DNA of 64,000 nucleotides from an uncultured Oscillospiraceae bacterium (GCA_900541905.1 UQLQ01000001.1:124001-188000), one strand, 5' to 3'; positions 36,926 through 47,051 are shown, numbered from the stretch's first letter. Made by a program: numbers and translations. The notes: generated from the letters alone by a model not told the origin.

Positions 36926-36958
36926 TTGATATGCTCCTGTCAGTAAGAAAAATAAAAA

Positions 36959-36980
36959 AGCTTCACCTTGCGGTGAAGCT
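36959..36980 (-). terminator. Intrinsic terminator of the aminotransferase gene
   Basis: AGCTTCACC and GGTGAAGCT pair across a 4-base loop; on the minus strand six T follow. It separates the aminotransferase from the DUF362 gene. Confidence 0.85.
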
Positions 36981-36987
36981 GGCAAGG

Positions 36988-38166
36988 CTAATTGCTGCCG
37001 CGTTCCTTCAAGAAACGTTGAATGCGGCTGAGCGCCTCAGTAATATGATTTAACGAATAGGAATAAGAAACACGGAGGAAACCTTCTCCGCAGTCGCCAA
37101 AAGCGTTTCCGGGAACAACCGCAACGTGTTCTTTGCGCAGCAGTTCTTCTGCGAATTGTTCTGAAGTAAGCCCTGTACTTTTGATACATGGGAACACATA
37201 GAAAGCGCCTTCCGGTTCAAAACAAGTAAGACCCATTGCATTGAAAGCGTCTACGATTAATCTGCGACGTGCATCGTATTGACTGCGCATATAGGCAATA
37301 TCATCGTCACCGTTTTTCAGCGCTTCTGTTGCAGCATATTGCGCCATGGTTGGAGAACTCATAATTGCATATTGGTGCAGTTTTGTCATAGGGTCTATGA
37401 TTTCATGGGGACCAACTGCATATCCGAGTCTCCAGCCGGTCATAGCATACGTTTTGGAAAAACCGTTTACAACTACAGTGCGTTCTCTCATACCTTCGAT
37501 TTCAGCAAAACAAACGTGACTTTCTTTGCCGTAGGTTAACTCGCCGTAGATTTCGTCTGAAAGTACCAACAAGTTGTGTTCACGTACCACCTCTGCAATT
37601 TCTTCCAAATGTTCGCGGCGCATAACGGCGCCTGTTGGGTTGTTTGGAAATGGCAGAATCAACAGTTTGGTTTTCGGCGTAATTTTCTCCCGCAATGCTT
37701 TTGCTGTTAAGCGGAAGTTATCTTCCATTTTGGTTTCTATGGTAACAGGAACGCCTTTTGCCATTTCTGTCATAGGGACGTAACATACAAAGCTTGGTTC
37801 AGGGATTAATACTTCATCTCCGGGATTAATTAAAGCGCGGATACAAAGGTCAATGGCTTCTGAGCCGCCAACAGTAACAAGCACTTCACTTTCGGGATGA
37901 TAAGTTACATGATATTTTCTCTCAACCCATTTACAGATTTCTTGGCGCAGTTCAAAAAAACCGCGGTTTGGAGAGTACCATGTTTTGCCTTGTTGCAATG
38001 TATCGATTGCCTCCTGACGAACATGCCAAGGAGTAGAAAAGTCAGGTTCCCCGATACTCAAAGAGATAACGTCTTCCATTTCATTTGCAATATCAAAAAA
38101 TTTACGAATGCCGGAAGGCTTTACTGCTTTTATTTCATGATTCAGTAAAGATTCATAGTCAATCAT
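36988..38166 (-). CDS. Class I/II PLP-dependent aminotransferase
   Basis: A 392-residue fold-type I aminotransferase of the AspC/PatA group. The PLP lysine lies in NGFSKTYAMTGWRLGY, the PLP-binding Asp and Tyr in LLVLSDEIYGELTYG, and PFPNNPTGAV holds the substrate-loop Asn. The C-terminal Arg that binds the substrate carboxylate is probably in GFLRVSYSYS. Its start codon overlaps the stop of the Lrp-family gene by one base, so the regulator likely controls it. Aromatic or aspartate specificity cannot be told from the sequence. Confidence 0.92.
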   Translation of the reverse strand: MIDYESLLNHEIKAVKPSGIRKFFDIANEMEDVISLSIGEPDFSTPWHVRQEAIDTLQQGKTWYSPNRGFFELRQEICKWVERKYHVTYHPESEVLVTVGGSEAIDLCIRALINPGDEVLIPEPSFVCYVPMTEMAKGVPVTIETKMEDNFRLTAKALREKITPKTKLLILPFPNNPTGAVMRREHLEEIAEVVREHNLLVLSDEIYGELTYGKESHVCFAEIEGMRERTVVVNGFSKTYAMTGWRLGYAVGPHEIIDPMTKLHQYAIMSSPTMAQYAATEALKNGDDDIAYMRSQYDARRRLIVDAFNAMGLTCFEPEGAFYVFPCIKSTGLTSEQFAEELLRKEHVAVVPGNAFGDCGEGFLRVSYSYSLNHITEALSRIQRFLKERGSN

Positions 38167-38639
38167 TACAGTAGGTTCCTCCGATCTTCTTCTTTTGGAG
38201 AGGTTAAAATAACGTCTCCCTCTTTATAGCGTGTTAAAATAAAGTGAGTTGCGGTGGAAAGAACAGAATCCAAAGGAGATAGTCTTTTTGCAACAAACAT
38301 TGCAATATCCTGAATGCTGTCTCCGTGTACCATAACAGCCAAATCAAAGCCGCCTGACATAAGGTAAACGCTTTCTACTTTACTGAACTGCATAATTTTT
38401 TTTGCAATCTCATCAAAGCCGCTTTCTTTTTTTGGCTGTACTTTTAATTCAATCAAAGCGGTGGTTTTATGATGGTCTACTTTTTCCCAGTTAATCAGCG
38501 CTTTGTATCCTTTGATAATACCTTTTTGTTGGTAATCTGCTATTTCTTTTTCCACTTCTTCTTCCGTTTTGCCAAGCATCACTGCCAGCTGTGCATTGGT
38601 AAGACGTGCGTTTTCGTTTAATAGGCTTAATAAATCCAT
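38166..38639 (-). CDS. Lrp/AsnC-family transcriptional regulator
   Basis: A 157-residue regulator. The N-terminal helix-turn-helix is LLSLLNENARLTNAQLAVMLG with the following helix to about residue 50; the C-terminal half is the RAM (ACT-like) amino-acid sensor domain, with SVYLMSGGFDLAVMVHGDS. It overlaps the aminotransferase gene by one base, a pairing typical of Lrp-type local regulators that sense the amino acid handled by the neighbour enzyme. Confidence 0.9.
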   Translation of the reverse strand: MDLLSLLNENARLTNAQLAVMLGKTEEEVEKEIADYQQKGIIKGYKALINWEKVDHHKTTALIELKVQPKKESGFDEIAKKIMQFSKVESVYLMSGGFDLAVMVHGDSIQDIAMFVAKRLSPLDSVLSTATHFILTRYKEGDVILTSPKEEDRRNLL

Positions 38640-38676
38640 AATGACACTCCTTTATTTATGTGAAACATAATATCTG

Positions 38677-39492
38677 TTATTCCAATGGTAATAATACAGG
38701 TTCGCGGTTTACAAAGATGGTAATGTGGTCAAAACCGGCGCTTTGCGCAATTTGGTATCCTTCTTCCACACCGGAACCGATATCCGCCCATCTGTGGGCG
38801 TCCGAACCAATGGTAAGATATTTACCGCCCAATTCCTTAAACCGTTTAATTACAGTTGGACAAGGCATTGTTTTACCAATTGCCTGTCTCAGACCGGACG
38901 TATTTAATTCCAGTGCTTTGTTTTGATCAATCAGTGCTTTTAAAATATCATCTACACGGTCTTTGTAAACTTCATAGCTGACTTCTCTGTGTTGTTCACC
39001 GACAATATAACGTAACGGATACGTTAAATGGGTCAAAGAATCAAATTTGCCCCATGCAATCAGTTCCATAATTTCATCAAAATACGTACAGAGCAAATCA
39101 TGTATGTCCAGTTTGTTATAATCTAGCAGATAAAAATCCTCCAGACCGCGAATGTTGTGAAGAGAGCCAAGCACAAAATCAAAATCACATTCTGACAAAA
39201 TTGATTCGGCAGCCTGTAAATTTTGCGTTGCCTGCCCAAGTTCAATTCCTTTATATAAATGCAGCTTGCCGTTTAACGCGGCCGCCGCTCGTTTGGTCTC
39301 CACGAAAGAATCTTTGATAGTTTTTGCATAATTTCTTTCTTCATACATATTACATTCACAATGGTCTGTGATGGTAAGTGCATATAATCCCATTTTCATG
39401 GCATAATCACATAGCATCATGACAGGGTCATTTCCGTCATGGGAAAAGCAGCTATGTACGTGTGAATCGGAAATGGTAGTATATTTCATCAT
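38677..39492 (-). CDS. PHP-domain phosphatase (histidinol-phosphatase type)
   Basis: A 271-residue PHP enzyme. The first metal motif HVHSCFSHDG is at the N-terminus, TITDHCE follows, and late His and Asp ligands are in LTIGSDAHRW. Family members hydrolyse histidinol phosphate or related phosphomonoesters using a trinuclear metal site. No other histidine-pathway genes are adjacent, so the substrate is uncertain. The gene is upstream of and parallel to the Lrp gene with a 37-bp gap. Confidence 0.85.
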   Translation of the reverse strand: MMKYTTISDSHVHSCFSHDGNDPVMMLCDYAMKMGLYALTITDHCECNMYEERNYAKTIKDSFVETKRAAAALNGKLHLYKGIELGQATQNLQAAESILSECDFDFVLGSLHNIRGLEDFYLLDYNKLDIHDLLCTYFDEIMELIAWGKFDSLTHLTYPLRYIVGEQHREVSYEVYKDRVDDILKALIDQNKALELNTSGLRQAIGKTMPCPTVIKRFKELGGKYLTIGSDAHRWADIGSGVEEGYQIAQSAGFDHITIFVNREPVLLPLE

Positions 39493-39747
39493 ATATCATT
39501 CCTTTCATTGGAGAATCTTATCATTTTTTATTAGAATATATGGTTATTTTCTATCATACCACATACCATACTTTTTTTGTAGATAAAAATGAAAAAAAGC
39601 AATCGTTATTTTCCTAACAAAGTTTTTACGGTCTTGTCGAATTGCTCCGTCGAAATAGAAAGAGATTTCGGGTTTTTGTCTTGACAGAATAGGGATTCTC
39701 CTTCATAATTATGAATAACTTATGAAATATTTTTGGAGGTATTGTTT

Positions 39748-40017
39748 ATGCGTGCTGTTATTACAGTATTAGGCAAAGATATGGTTGGTATTTTGGCAAA
39801 AGTTTCTGCAAAATGTGCAGAGGTAGATGTGAATGTCATTGAGGTGACACAATCTATTTTACAGGATTTGTTTGCGATGATTATGATGGTGGATATTTCA
39901 AAATCAAAAGTTCCGTTTGATGAATTGGTAGACAGCCTAAAGAAAATCGGAGATGACATGGGATTGAAAGTACACGTAATGCACGAAGATATTTTCAATT
40001 CTATGCACCGCATTTAA
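39748..40017 (+). CDS. ACT-domain protein (UPF0237)
   Basis: An 89-residue single ACT domain. The opening RAVITVLGKDMVGILAKVSA is the strand-loop-helix start of the fold with the Gly-rich ligand turn. ATG at 39748 has GGAGGT 7 bp upstream. It is followed after 51 bp by a UPF0210 protein, a pairing conserved across Firmicutes, so the small protein probably acts as an amino-acid-sensing partner of the larger one. Confidence 0.9.
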   Translation: MRAVITVLGKDMVGILAKVSAKCAEVDVNVIEVTQSILQDLFAMIMMVDISKSKVPFDELVDSLKKIGDDMGLKVHVMHEDIFNSMHRI

Positions 40018-40068
40018 TTTGTTATCATAGGTAAGCTTCTTTTATCGCAATAGGAAAGGATTTGAAGT

Positions 40069-41427
40069 ATGGTTAATTCACGTGACATATTAGAAACCAT
40101 CAATATGATAGACAACGAACATTTGGATGTACGTACCATTACAATGGGTATCTCTTTGTTGGATTGTATTGATTCTAATATCCAAACAGCTTGTACAAAA
40201 GTTTATGATAAAATTTGCCGCTATGCCAAAGACTTGGTAAAAACCGGTGAAGATATCTCCAAAGAGTATGGGATTCCGATTATTAATAAAAGAATTGCGG
40301 TTTCTCCGATTGCTATGCTGGCAGGTGCATGCAATGGAAAAAGCCCAATTTATTTTGCGCATGCTTTGGATAAAGCTGCAAAAGAAGTTGGCGTTAACTT
40401 TATCGGTGGATATTCCGCTTTGGTACATAAAGGTTTCAGCGCAGGAGACTATGCATTGATTTCCAGTATTCCGCAGGCTTTGGCTGAAACGGATTTCGTT
40501 TGTTCCTCTGTTAATATCGGCTCTACAAAAGCAGGTATTAACATGGATGCTGTTGCCAAAATGGGTAAAGTGGTGCGCAAAGCAGCAGAACTGACCGCTG
40601 ATAGAGATTGCATCGGTGCAGCAAAATTGGTAGTGTTCTGTAATGCTCCGGAAGATAATCCGTTTATGGCGGGTGCATTTCATGGTCCGGGAGAACCGGA
40701 CTGCGTTATTAATGTTGGCGTTTCCGGTCCGGGTGTAGTGCGTGCGGCTGTTGCACAGGCAGGCGATTGTGACATCACCGAAATTGCCAATATTGTAAAG
40801 AAAACTGCCTTTAAAATTACACGTACCGGTCAATTGGTAGCACAGGAAGCTTCCCGCAGATTGTGCGTACCATTTGGCATTATAGATTTATCTTTGGCCC
40901 CTACTCCTGCTGTGGGCGATTCCGTTGCTTACATTTTGGAAGAGATGGGACTTGAAAATTGTGGCGCGCATGGCACCACAGCAGCGCTTGCATTGTTAAA
41001 TGATGCCGTAAAAAAAGGCGGTGTCATGGCATCTTCCCATGTTGGCGGTTTGTCCGGCGCATTTATTCCTGTATCTGAAGACGCAGGTATGATTCATGCT
41101 GCAAGAGCAGGCGCCCTTACCTTAAATAAACTGGAGGCAATGACAGCTGTTTGTTCTGTTGGACTGGATATGATTGTAATTCCCGGAGACACAACCGCTG
41201 ATATTATTTCCGGTATTATTGCAGATGAGGCTGCTATTGGTATGGTGAACAGTAAGACAACGGCTGTTCGTTTGATTCCTGCGATTGGTAAAAAAGCAGG
41301 AGAAGAATTGGATTTTGGAGGCTTACTGGGTAAAGGACCGATTATGGAAGTAAACCGAAATTCTCCAAGTACTTTTATTAATCGCGGCGGCAGAATTCCT
41401 GCTCCGCTGCAAAGCTTAAAAAACTAA
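40069..41427 (+). CDS. UPF0210 (PFL-like DUF711) protein
   Basis: A 452-residue protein of the UPF0210 family, structurally linked to glycyl-radical-enzyme-like folds but without a demonstrated activity known to me. Hallmarks visible are [11 protein letters not shown] near the start, [17 protein letters not shown], and [21 protein letters not shown]. Length is normal. AGGAAAGG precedes its ATG, and it forms a two-gene unit with the ACT protein. It is cytoplasmic, with no membrane helices or signal peptide. Confidence 0.9.
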   Translation: MVNSRDILETINMIDNEHLDVRTITMGISLLDCIDSNIQTACTKVYDKICRYAKDLVKTGEDISKEYGIPIINKRIAVSPIAMLAGACNGKSPIYFAHALDKAAKEVGVNFIGGYSALVHKGFSAGDYALISSIPQALAETDFVCSSVNIGSTKAGINMDAVAKMGKVVRKAAELTADRDCIGAAKLVVFCNAPEDNPFMAGAFHGPGEPDCVINVGVSGPGVVRAAVAQAGDCDITEIANIVKKTAFKITRTGQLVAQEASRRLCVPFGIIDLSLAPTPAVGDSVAYILEEMGLENCGAHGTTAALALLNDAVKKGGVMASSHVGGLSGAFIPVSEDAGMIHAARAGALTLNKLEAMTAVCSVGLDMIVIPGDTTADIISGIIADEAAIGMVNSKTTAVRLIPAIGKKAGEELDFGGLLGKGPIMEVNRNSPSTFINRGGRIPAPLQSLKN

Positions 41428-42063
41428 TTTCTTTTTTGCTAAATTTCGACCGCAAAGTTGAGTTCTGTACATTTTAACTAAAATTTTTCACATGTTTTTT
41501 CATACAACGTAGTATTTACAATTTGTCAATGCAATAAAGTATGAATTATTTAGGTTTAATATGCGATTATGGTTAAAAATAGGCTTGATTTTGCGGTTGT
41601 TATTTGTTATATTTAATGAGTATTGTCAAGAGTGCGGCAAAATGGTGTTATTTGTTGCTATTCACAAATTCAGAGGTTTTATTTTAGAGCTCTACATAGC
41701 AACTTAAACAATATACGCCTCACATTTATGCAAAGTCTGTTAATAATCAGTTTAATTGGTATTAATAGTTTTGCATGCGACATACATTACATATTATACG
41801 AGAGGTGTTGGTTTGCAGGACATCAAATGAATGAATGTTTTATATTGGTTTTATACCTTTGCGGATAAAAGCTTGCTTTTGCTGTACCGCTTGTAATTGT
41901 CTTTTATTACATATGTGATTTTGTCATTTTAACATAAGAGATAGTATATATTTATATTAAATAAGTATTGCTAGTTAAGTGAACAAAATAAGGTGGGGTG
42001 TAAAGCAATGCTTTTTAGAAACAATGTTATAATTCCGTATGGAATTTTTGTTGATTTAATGTG
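41428..42063. other. Long AT-rich intergenic region before the V-ATPase operon
   Basis: About 640 bp with no gene I can support. An 81-codon frame at 41623-41868 has no ribosome site, irregular composition and no recognisable domain. No clear terminator hairpin follows the UPF0210 gene. The only convincing element is the promoter at its right edge. Confidence 0.6.
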
Positions 42064-42092
42064 TTGTGAATTGGCATTTGGCTCGTTATAAT
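42064..42092 (+). promoter_or_regulatory. SigA-type promoter of the V-ATPase operon
   Basis: TTGTGA at 42064-42069 and a perfect TATAAT at 42087-42092 are separated by 17 bp, with transcription expected near 42099. The 5' leader of about 55 bases ends in AAGGAGG before the first subunit gene. Confidence 0.85.
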
Positions 42093-42154
42093 ATATTTGT
42101 ATCAAGCTCAAGCAAAGCTCAAATTTGTTGCATTTAAAAGGAGGTGCGGTCAAA

Positions 42155-42466
42155 GTGCAGGACATAGTCAAACAAATAGTTGATATGGACCGTAAAGCCA
42201 GAGAGATTACTGCCGCTGTTGAACAGGACAGATTAAACTCTGAAAAGGAAATTGCTCAAAAACGCGTTGAACTACGCGCTGAGTACCTTGCAAAAGCTAG
42301 AGAGGCTATTCCTTCTAGTGAATCCCAGGAACGCGCTGCCGCTGAAAAAGAGTGGGAGATTGTTGCGAAAAAACATGCAGATCTATCACGAGAACTGGAC
42401 GAGCTTTACAGCAAAAAGGGTGACGAATGGGTTAATAACATCGTTGCACAAGTGATAGGGGAGTGA
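42155..42466 (+). CDS. V-type ATPase subunit G/H (peripheral stalk)
   Basis: A 103-residue, almost wholly helical and charged protein (EQDRLNSEKEIAQKRVELRAEY), as expected for the coiled-coil stalk subunit that pairs with subunit E. GTG at 42155 is chosen because AAGGAGG lies 10 bp before it. It is the first gene of a nine-gene V-ATPase operon. Sequence conservation in this subunit is weak, so the call leans on position, size and coiled-coil character. Confidence 0.78.
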   Translation: MQDIVKQIVDMDRKAREITAAVEQDRLNSEKEIAQKRVELRAEYLAKAREAIPSSESQERAAAEKEWEIVAKKHADLSRELDELYSKKGDEWVNNIVAQVIGE

Positions 42467-42470
42467 TTGC

Positions 42471-43520
42471 ATGCTTGCCAGTCTTTCTTCCAATGCTGTT
42501 TCAGCAAAAGCGAGAGGTATGCACGGTAAACGTCTGACAAACAACAATTTTATGGATCTCCTAAATTGTAAAACTGTTCATGATGTTGCCTACTACCTCA
42601 AAAACCGCACAAGCTATAACAAACTCCTTGCAGGAATCAACGAGAACGAAGTTTCCCGTAGTGAACTTGAGGTTTTGTTAAAGCAAAAAATCTTTGACGA
42701 CTGCTCCGATCTTGGTAGGTATGGAGCGTCGGTAGGAGAACGTTTTTCAGATTATTTAATCATGCGTAGTGAGATTGAACAAGTGATGCATAGTTTAATT
42801 CTGTTAAACTCCGGTAAAGATGACGGATATGTAAATTACATGCCTGAATTTTTGCAGAAGAAAACAGGAATCGATTTGGATGCTCTTAGCCAAATCAAAA
42901 CTTATGACGACTTGCTCAGAGCATTGGGCAACACCCCATATGCAAAAGTAATCGCTCCATTTAAACCGGAGCCGGGTAAATTGCTCGACTACACCAAGAT
43001 TGAAAATGCCCTTTACACATTCCTCTATAACACTGTTTTCACAATGATTAAGAAGAATTATAAGGGTGGAGCTGCAAAACAACTCCGAGATATTTTCAAT
43101 TCCTACCTGGATTTGGATAACTATGTGCGTATTGTTAGAATGAAAACATTCTACAAAGCGCCGCCGGAGGCAATTCGCGATGCGCTATTGCCGTTTACTA
43201 CCATTAGAAAGCACTTTATTGATGCGATGATTGAGGCCAAAGATGAAGAAGAAGTTCACGCTATCATGGCACAAACTTCCGTTGGTAAACGCTATCTAAA
43301 GGGTACAGAAGGGTTTGAAGATGATATTCCTTTGCGTGTTCAATATGATACCGCAAACCACCACATTCATTTTTCCACACACCCTTCCGTAGTTTTGTTA
43401 TCCTATATCTTTGTAAAGCAAGCTGAAGTATATGATATCATCACCATTTTGGAAGGCATCAGATACCATCTTGCACCAAGCAAAATAGCAAAATTACTTA
43501 CCATCGTCAATTTTCAATGA
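42471..43520 (+). CDS. ntpC: V-type ATPase subunit C
   Basis: A 349-residue subunit that caps the rotor ring and couples the central stalk to it. The sequence is helical and includes the family-like pattern of repeated LLNCKTVHDVAYYLK units; FNSYLDLDNYVRIVRMK matches the NtpC/AtpC core. It starts 4 bp after the stalk gene and ends in TGA, confirming UGA as a normal stop. Confidence 0.9.
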   Translation: MLASLSSNAVSAKARGMHGKRLTNNNFMDLLNCKTVHDVAYYLKNRTSYNKLLAGINENEVSRSELEVLLKQKIFDDCSDLGRYGASVGERFSDYLIMRSEIEQVMHSLILLNSGKDDGYVNYMPEFLQKKTGIDLDALSQIKTYDDLLRALGNTPYAKVIAPFKPEPGKLLDYTKIENALYTFLYNTVFTMIKKNYKGGAAKQLRDIFNSYLDLDNYVRIVRMKTFYKAPPEAIRDALLPFTTIRKHFIDAMIEAKDEEEVHAIMAQTSVGKRYLKGTEGFEDDIPLRVQYDTANHHIHFSTHPSVVLLSYIFVKQAEVYDIITILEGIRYHLAPSKIAKLLTIVNFQ

Positions 43521-43537
43521 AAGGAAGTGTCGAGTAA

Positions 43538-45514
43538 TTGGCTGTTGTAAAGCTGAAAGAAGTAAGCATTATCGGCAAGCTGTCTGAGCTGGATAAAGTA
43601 GCAACAATCTGTGGTCAATCAAATGTATTCCATTCAGATAATGCTATGAATTTCTATGCAGACACTCCGGATTTCACTGCTTACAATGAAGACAATCCAT
43701 ATGCAGAGCCATTGCAACAACTCAACGATGCTATTGTCAAGGCAAACAAAACTTTGACTCTTTTAGACACCAAAGAGACAAAGAACATTCATATGGATAA
43801 CGATGCAATGATTTCTTATGCAAAAGAAATTGCTGCTCAAATCAATGAATGGGAAAAAGAAAAGAAAGAAGCCGAAGACAAAATTAAAGAGTACACATCC
43901 GTAATTGATGATATGGGTCACTTTGTAGGCCTAAACCTCAATTTGGATGAAGTAAATTCTTGTGAGTTTGTTCAGGTTCGTTTTGGTGCATTGCCAAAAG
44001 AGAATGTAGAGAAACTGGCTGTCTATAAAGACAACCCAGACGTTATCTTTACTCCATGCACAACTGACGATAAGTATCAGTGGGGTGTATATTTTACGCC
44101 AATCACTGCAGCATCATCTGTTGACCGCATTTTCTCAAGCTTAAAGTTTGAGAGAGTAGAGTTAAACGAGCTAAAGGGTTCCCCTGAAGCAATTGTGGCA
44201 GATGTTCGTGCAAAGCGTGACGCCGAAGTTGCCCTTGTAAAAGAGATTGAATCTAAAATTGAATCTCTTTGGAGACAGGAAGGTACTAAACTACAACAAG
44301 TATTTTCTCTTCTGACAGAGAAAAACGTTTACTTTACATCTATCTGCCGCAACGCAGCAAGATACGATGACAACTTTGTTGTTGTAGGTTGGATTCCTGC
44401 AAAAGCGGAAAGTGCATTAAAAGCTGAACTAAGTAAACTGAATTTGATGGAAGTTTCCTTCAAAGGCGGTCAAGAAGCGAAAAAGCACAATCCACCAACA
44501 AAAATTAAAAATGCTGGTATTTTCAGACCATTCGAATTCTTTGTTGATATGTATGGTATGCCTAACTACAATGAATTCGATCCAACTCCATTCGTTGCAA
44601 TTACATACACCATTTTGTTTGGTATTATGTTTGGCGACCTTGGACAAGGACCTTGTATCGCAATTGTTGGTTTCTTAATGTGGAAACTGAAGAAAATGGC
44701 TATCGGTAAAATCTTGATTCCTTGCGGTATTTCATCTGCTATATTCGGTATGATTTACGGTTCGGTATTTGGTTTTGAAGAATGGCTTAACCCAATGTAC
44801 GAAGCAATGGGAATTGCAGGCGCTCATGGAAAACCAATCCATGTAATGGATGGCGCAACTTCTCAGTTAGTTATTTACGCAACCATCGGTTTTGGTGCTT
44901 TGCTAATTATGATCGCTATGGGTATTGGTATTGTTTCAAATATCAAACAAGGTCACTTAGAGCATGCACTATTCGGTGAAAGCGGTCTTGCTAGCCTTAT
45001 GCTTTACATTGGTATTATCGGTTTTGGTTTGACTCAATTCTTAGGTTGGCCAATTGCAACTTTTGGTGGAAGCGTTAATATTTGGGTTTGGTTATCCATC
45101 TTAGTATTCCTACCATTAATCGCAATTCTACTGAAGGGTATCCTTGGCCCATTGTGCGAAGGTAAACCTTGGAAACCTGCAAGCTGGGGCGACTACTTTA
45201 TGCAAAGTTTCTTTGAAATCATTGTTATGTTCATCGAATACTTGGCACACACCATGTCTTTCCTTCGTGTAGGTGCATTCGTTCTTGTTCACGCCGGTAT
45301 GATGCTGGTTGTATTCACACTTGCAGACATGGCAGCAAGCATGATGCCAGTTTACATTATTATCGTAATCATTGGTAATATCATTGTTACTTGCCTAGAA
45401 TGTCTACTTGTATGTATTCAGGTTCTTAGACTTCAATACTACGAACTATTCAGCCGTTACTATGATGGTAGCGGACGCAAGTTCGAACCAGTTACAGTAA
45501 AAGCTGCTGAATAA
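43538..45514 (+). CDS. ntpI: V-type ATPase subunit I (membrane stator a)
   Basis: A 658-residue subunit. Residues 1 to about 330 form the cytoplasmic arm with a long coiled coil (QINEWEKEKKEAEDKIKEY). From about residue 345 seven or eight membrane helices follow, starting at FVAITYTILFGIMFGDLGQG. The conserved Arg facing the rotor is expected in EYLAHTMSFLRVGAFVLVH. The TTG start follows GGAAG. It provides the ion half-channels opposite the K ring. Confidence 0.93.
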   Translation: MAVVKLKEVSIIGKLSELDKVATICGQSNVFHSDNAMNFYADTPDFTAYNEDNPYAEPLQQLNDAIVKANKTLTLLDTKETKNIHMDNDAMISYAKEIAAQINEWEKEKKEAEDKIKEYTSVIDDMGHFVGLNLNLDEVNSCEFVQVRFGALPKENVEKLAVYKDNPDVIFTPCTTDDKYQWGVYFTPITAASSVDRIFSSLKFERVELNELKGSPEAIVADVRAKRDAEVALVKEIESKIESLWRQEGTKLQQVFSLLTEKNVYFTSICRNAARYDDNFVVVGWIPAKAESALKAELSKLNLMEVSFKGGQEAKKHNPPTKIKNAGIFRPFEFFVDMYGMPNYNEFDPTPFVAITYTILFGIMFGDLGQGPCIAIVGFLMWKLKKMAIGKILIPCGISSAIFGMIYGSVFGFEEWLNPMYEAMGIAGAHGKPIHVMDGATSQLVIYATIGFGALLIMIAMGIGIVSNIKQGHLEHALFGESGLASLMLYIGIIGFGLTQFLGWPIATFGGSVNIWVWLSILVFLPLIAILLKGILGPLCEGKPWKPASWGDYFMQSFFEIIVMFIEYLAHTMSFLRVGAFVLVHAGMMLVVFTLADMAASMMPVYIIIVIIGNIIVTCLECLLVCIQVLRLQYYELFSRYYDGSGRKFEPVTVKAAE

Positions 45515-45597
45515 TTATTGCAGTGATACTAAATAAAAAACAAAAAATACTTAAAAAACTTTAAAAATTTTAATTGTTAAGTTTTGGAGGAAATATT

Positions 45598-46071
45598 ATG
45601 ACTTACGTATTAATTGCTTTGCCACTTATCGCTATTATTGCTTCCGTATTTTTCGCAATCAGAGCTGTTAAAAAAGGAAAGAAAGCTAAAACAGCATTTA
45701 AATCTCAAGTTATCGCATTTGCTGCAGTTGCAGTATTGACATTCGCAATCCCAATGGTAGCTTCCGCTACAACAGCTGCTGAAGATGCAACTCCAGCTAC
45801 AACAGCTGCAGCTGCTGAAGAAACAACTGCTGCTGACACACAAGATAAAAACTTCCAAAATGGTATGGGTCTACTAGCTGCTGGCTTCGTAACAGCTATC
45901 TCCGGTATCGGTGGTGGTATCGCTGTTGCTGCTGCTGCTCCAGCTGCTATCGGTGCAACTTCTGAAGATCCAAAAGTATTCGGTAAAGCTTTGATTTTCG
46001 TTGCTCTTGGTGAAGGTATCGCTCTTTACGGTTTGCTTATCTCCATCTTGATCTTGAACAAAGTTGCTTAA
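45598..46071 (+). CDS. ntpK: V-type ATPase subunit K (proteolipid rotor ring)
   Basis: A 157-residue proteolipid. The C-terminal ~70 residues form one c-type hairpin: GMGLLAAGFVTAISGIGGGIA, a polar turn at TSEDPKVFG and FVALGEGIALYGLLIS with the ion-binding Glu. The first ~60 residues add two hydrophobic segments joined by a basic loop (VKKGKKAKTAFK), then an Ala/Thr/Glu-rich linker. Thus a single ion-binding hairpin follows an extra membrane region rather than two equal hairpins. ATG at 45598 has GGAGG 7 bp upstream. Whether H+ or Na+ is carried cannot be settled by eye. Confidence 0.9.
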   Translation: MTYVLIALPLIAIIASVFFAIRAVKKGKKAKTAFKSQVIAFAAVAVLTFAIPMVASATTAAEDATPATTAAAAEETTAADTQDKNFQNGMGLLAAGFVTAISGIGGGIAVAAAAPAAIGATSEDPKVFGKALIFVALGEGIALYGLLISILILNKVA

Positions 46072-46095
46072 TTTTAAGAAAGCAGGTGGCATCAC

Positions 46096-46407
46096 ATGCG
46101 CTTTCACCTTGTAAGCGATAATGAGGACACCCTGGTTGGTATGCGTTTAGCAGGTGTTGACGGTGTTTTAGTCAAAGAACCTGAACTCGCACAAAAGGCT
46201 ATAAACGAGGCAATGAACAATCCAAGCGAGATTGCTGTTGTATTATTAACAGAAGGCGTTGTGGCTATGTGTTCAGAATTTGTTTATGACCTTAAACTAA
46301 ACCGCAAGCGTCCGCTTATTGTGGAAATTCCTGAAAGGGGCGGCAACGGTCGCGCCAAAGATTCTATTACCCGTTATGTCCGCGAGGCTATCGGGATTAA
46401 GATTTAG
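46096..46407 (+). CDS. ntpF: V-type ATPase subunit F
   Basis: A 103-residue central-stalk subunit with a CheY-like fold. The typical opening is FHLVSDNEDTLVGMRLAGVDGV, and PLIVEIPERGG lies near the end. It binds subunit D in the rotor shaft. Located 24 bp after ntpK. Confidence 0.9.
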   Translation: MRFHLVSDNEDTLVGMRLAGVDGVLVKEPELAQKAINEAMNNPSEIAVVLLTEGVVAMCSEFVYDLKLNRKRPLIVEIPERGGNGRAKDSITRYVREAIGIKI

Positions 46408-46454
46408 TTTCTATTTTGCAGCTTGGCCGCTATTGCGGCGGAACGGGGGTTAAT

Positions 46455-47051
46455 ATGGCTTCAAATGTCGATAAATTGAGCAAATTCAACTCCGCCATTA
46501 ATCACTATGCTGAATCACAACGTGAGAAAATCTTGAAAGATATCGCTGACTATCAAGCAAGAGAGCTGGAAGAAACAGCTAACAATGCTAAAATTGAGGC
46601 AGATCGTCTTTTGGTTAAAGAGTTGGCGGAAATGCGTGATCGCATTATGCGTGAAATGTCCCATCGTGAGATGGATTCTCGCAGAGAATTGCTTACTAAA
46701 CGCCAAGAAATTTCTGAGAAAGTATTCGAAAGAGCTGAAAAAGCTTTAATCGAGTATACACAAAAAGCAGAATACGCATCTTTAATGGAGCGTTATGCTG
46801 CTAACATTGCAAAAGTATTAACTGAACCAGGTACCGTAGTATACGTAAAATCTGGCGATGAAAAATACAAAGCACAAATTGAGAAAGCTTTTGGCGATAC
46901 TGTAACAATTGCAGTAGATGATAAGATTAAAATTGGTGGACTTCGCGCTGAAAACGTAGCAATGCGTTTGGCCGCGGATGAAACACTTGATTCCATTCTT
47001 GCAAGTAAACGTGGATGGTTTGAAGAAAATTCGGGAATGGCTGTGGTCTGA
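46455..47051 (+). CDS. ntpE: V-type ATPase subunit E (peripheral stalk)
   Basis: A 198-residue stalk protein with a long N-terminal coiled coil (ARELEETANNAKIEADRLLV) and a mixed C-terminal domain with GGLRAENVAMRLAADETLDS. ATG at 46455 is preferred because GGGGG precedes it; the frame is open 13 codons upstream without a ribosome site. It pairs with the G/H subunit encoded first in the operon. Confidence 0.9.
   Translation: MASNVDKLSKFNSAINHYAESQREKILKDIADYQARELEETANNAKIEADRLLVKELAEMRDRIMREMSHREMDSRRELLTKRQEISEKVFERAEKALIEYTQKAEYASLMERYAANIAKVLTEPGTVVYVKSGDEKYKAQIEKAFGDTVTIAVDDKIKIGGLRAENVAMRLAADETLDSILASKRGWFEENSGMAVV

Noticed and set aside
41623..41868. 81-codon frame before the V-ATPase operon
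   Set aside because: No ribosome site, random-looking composition rich in Cys, Ile and aromatic residues, and no domain.
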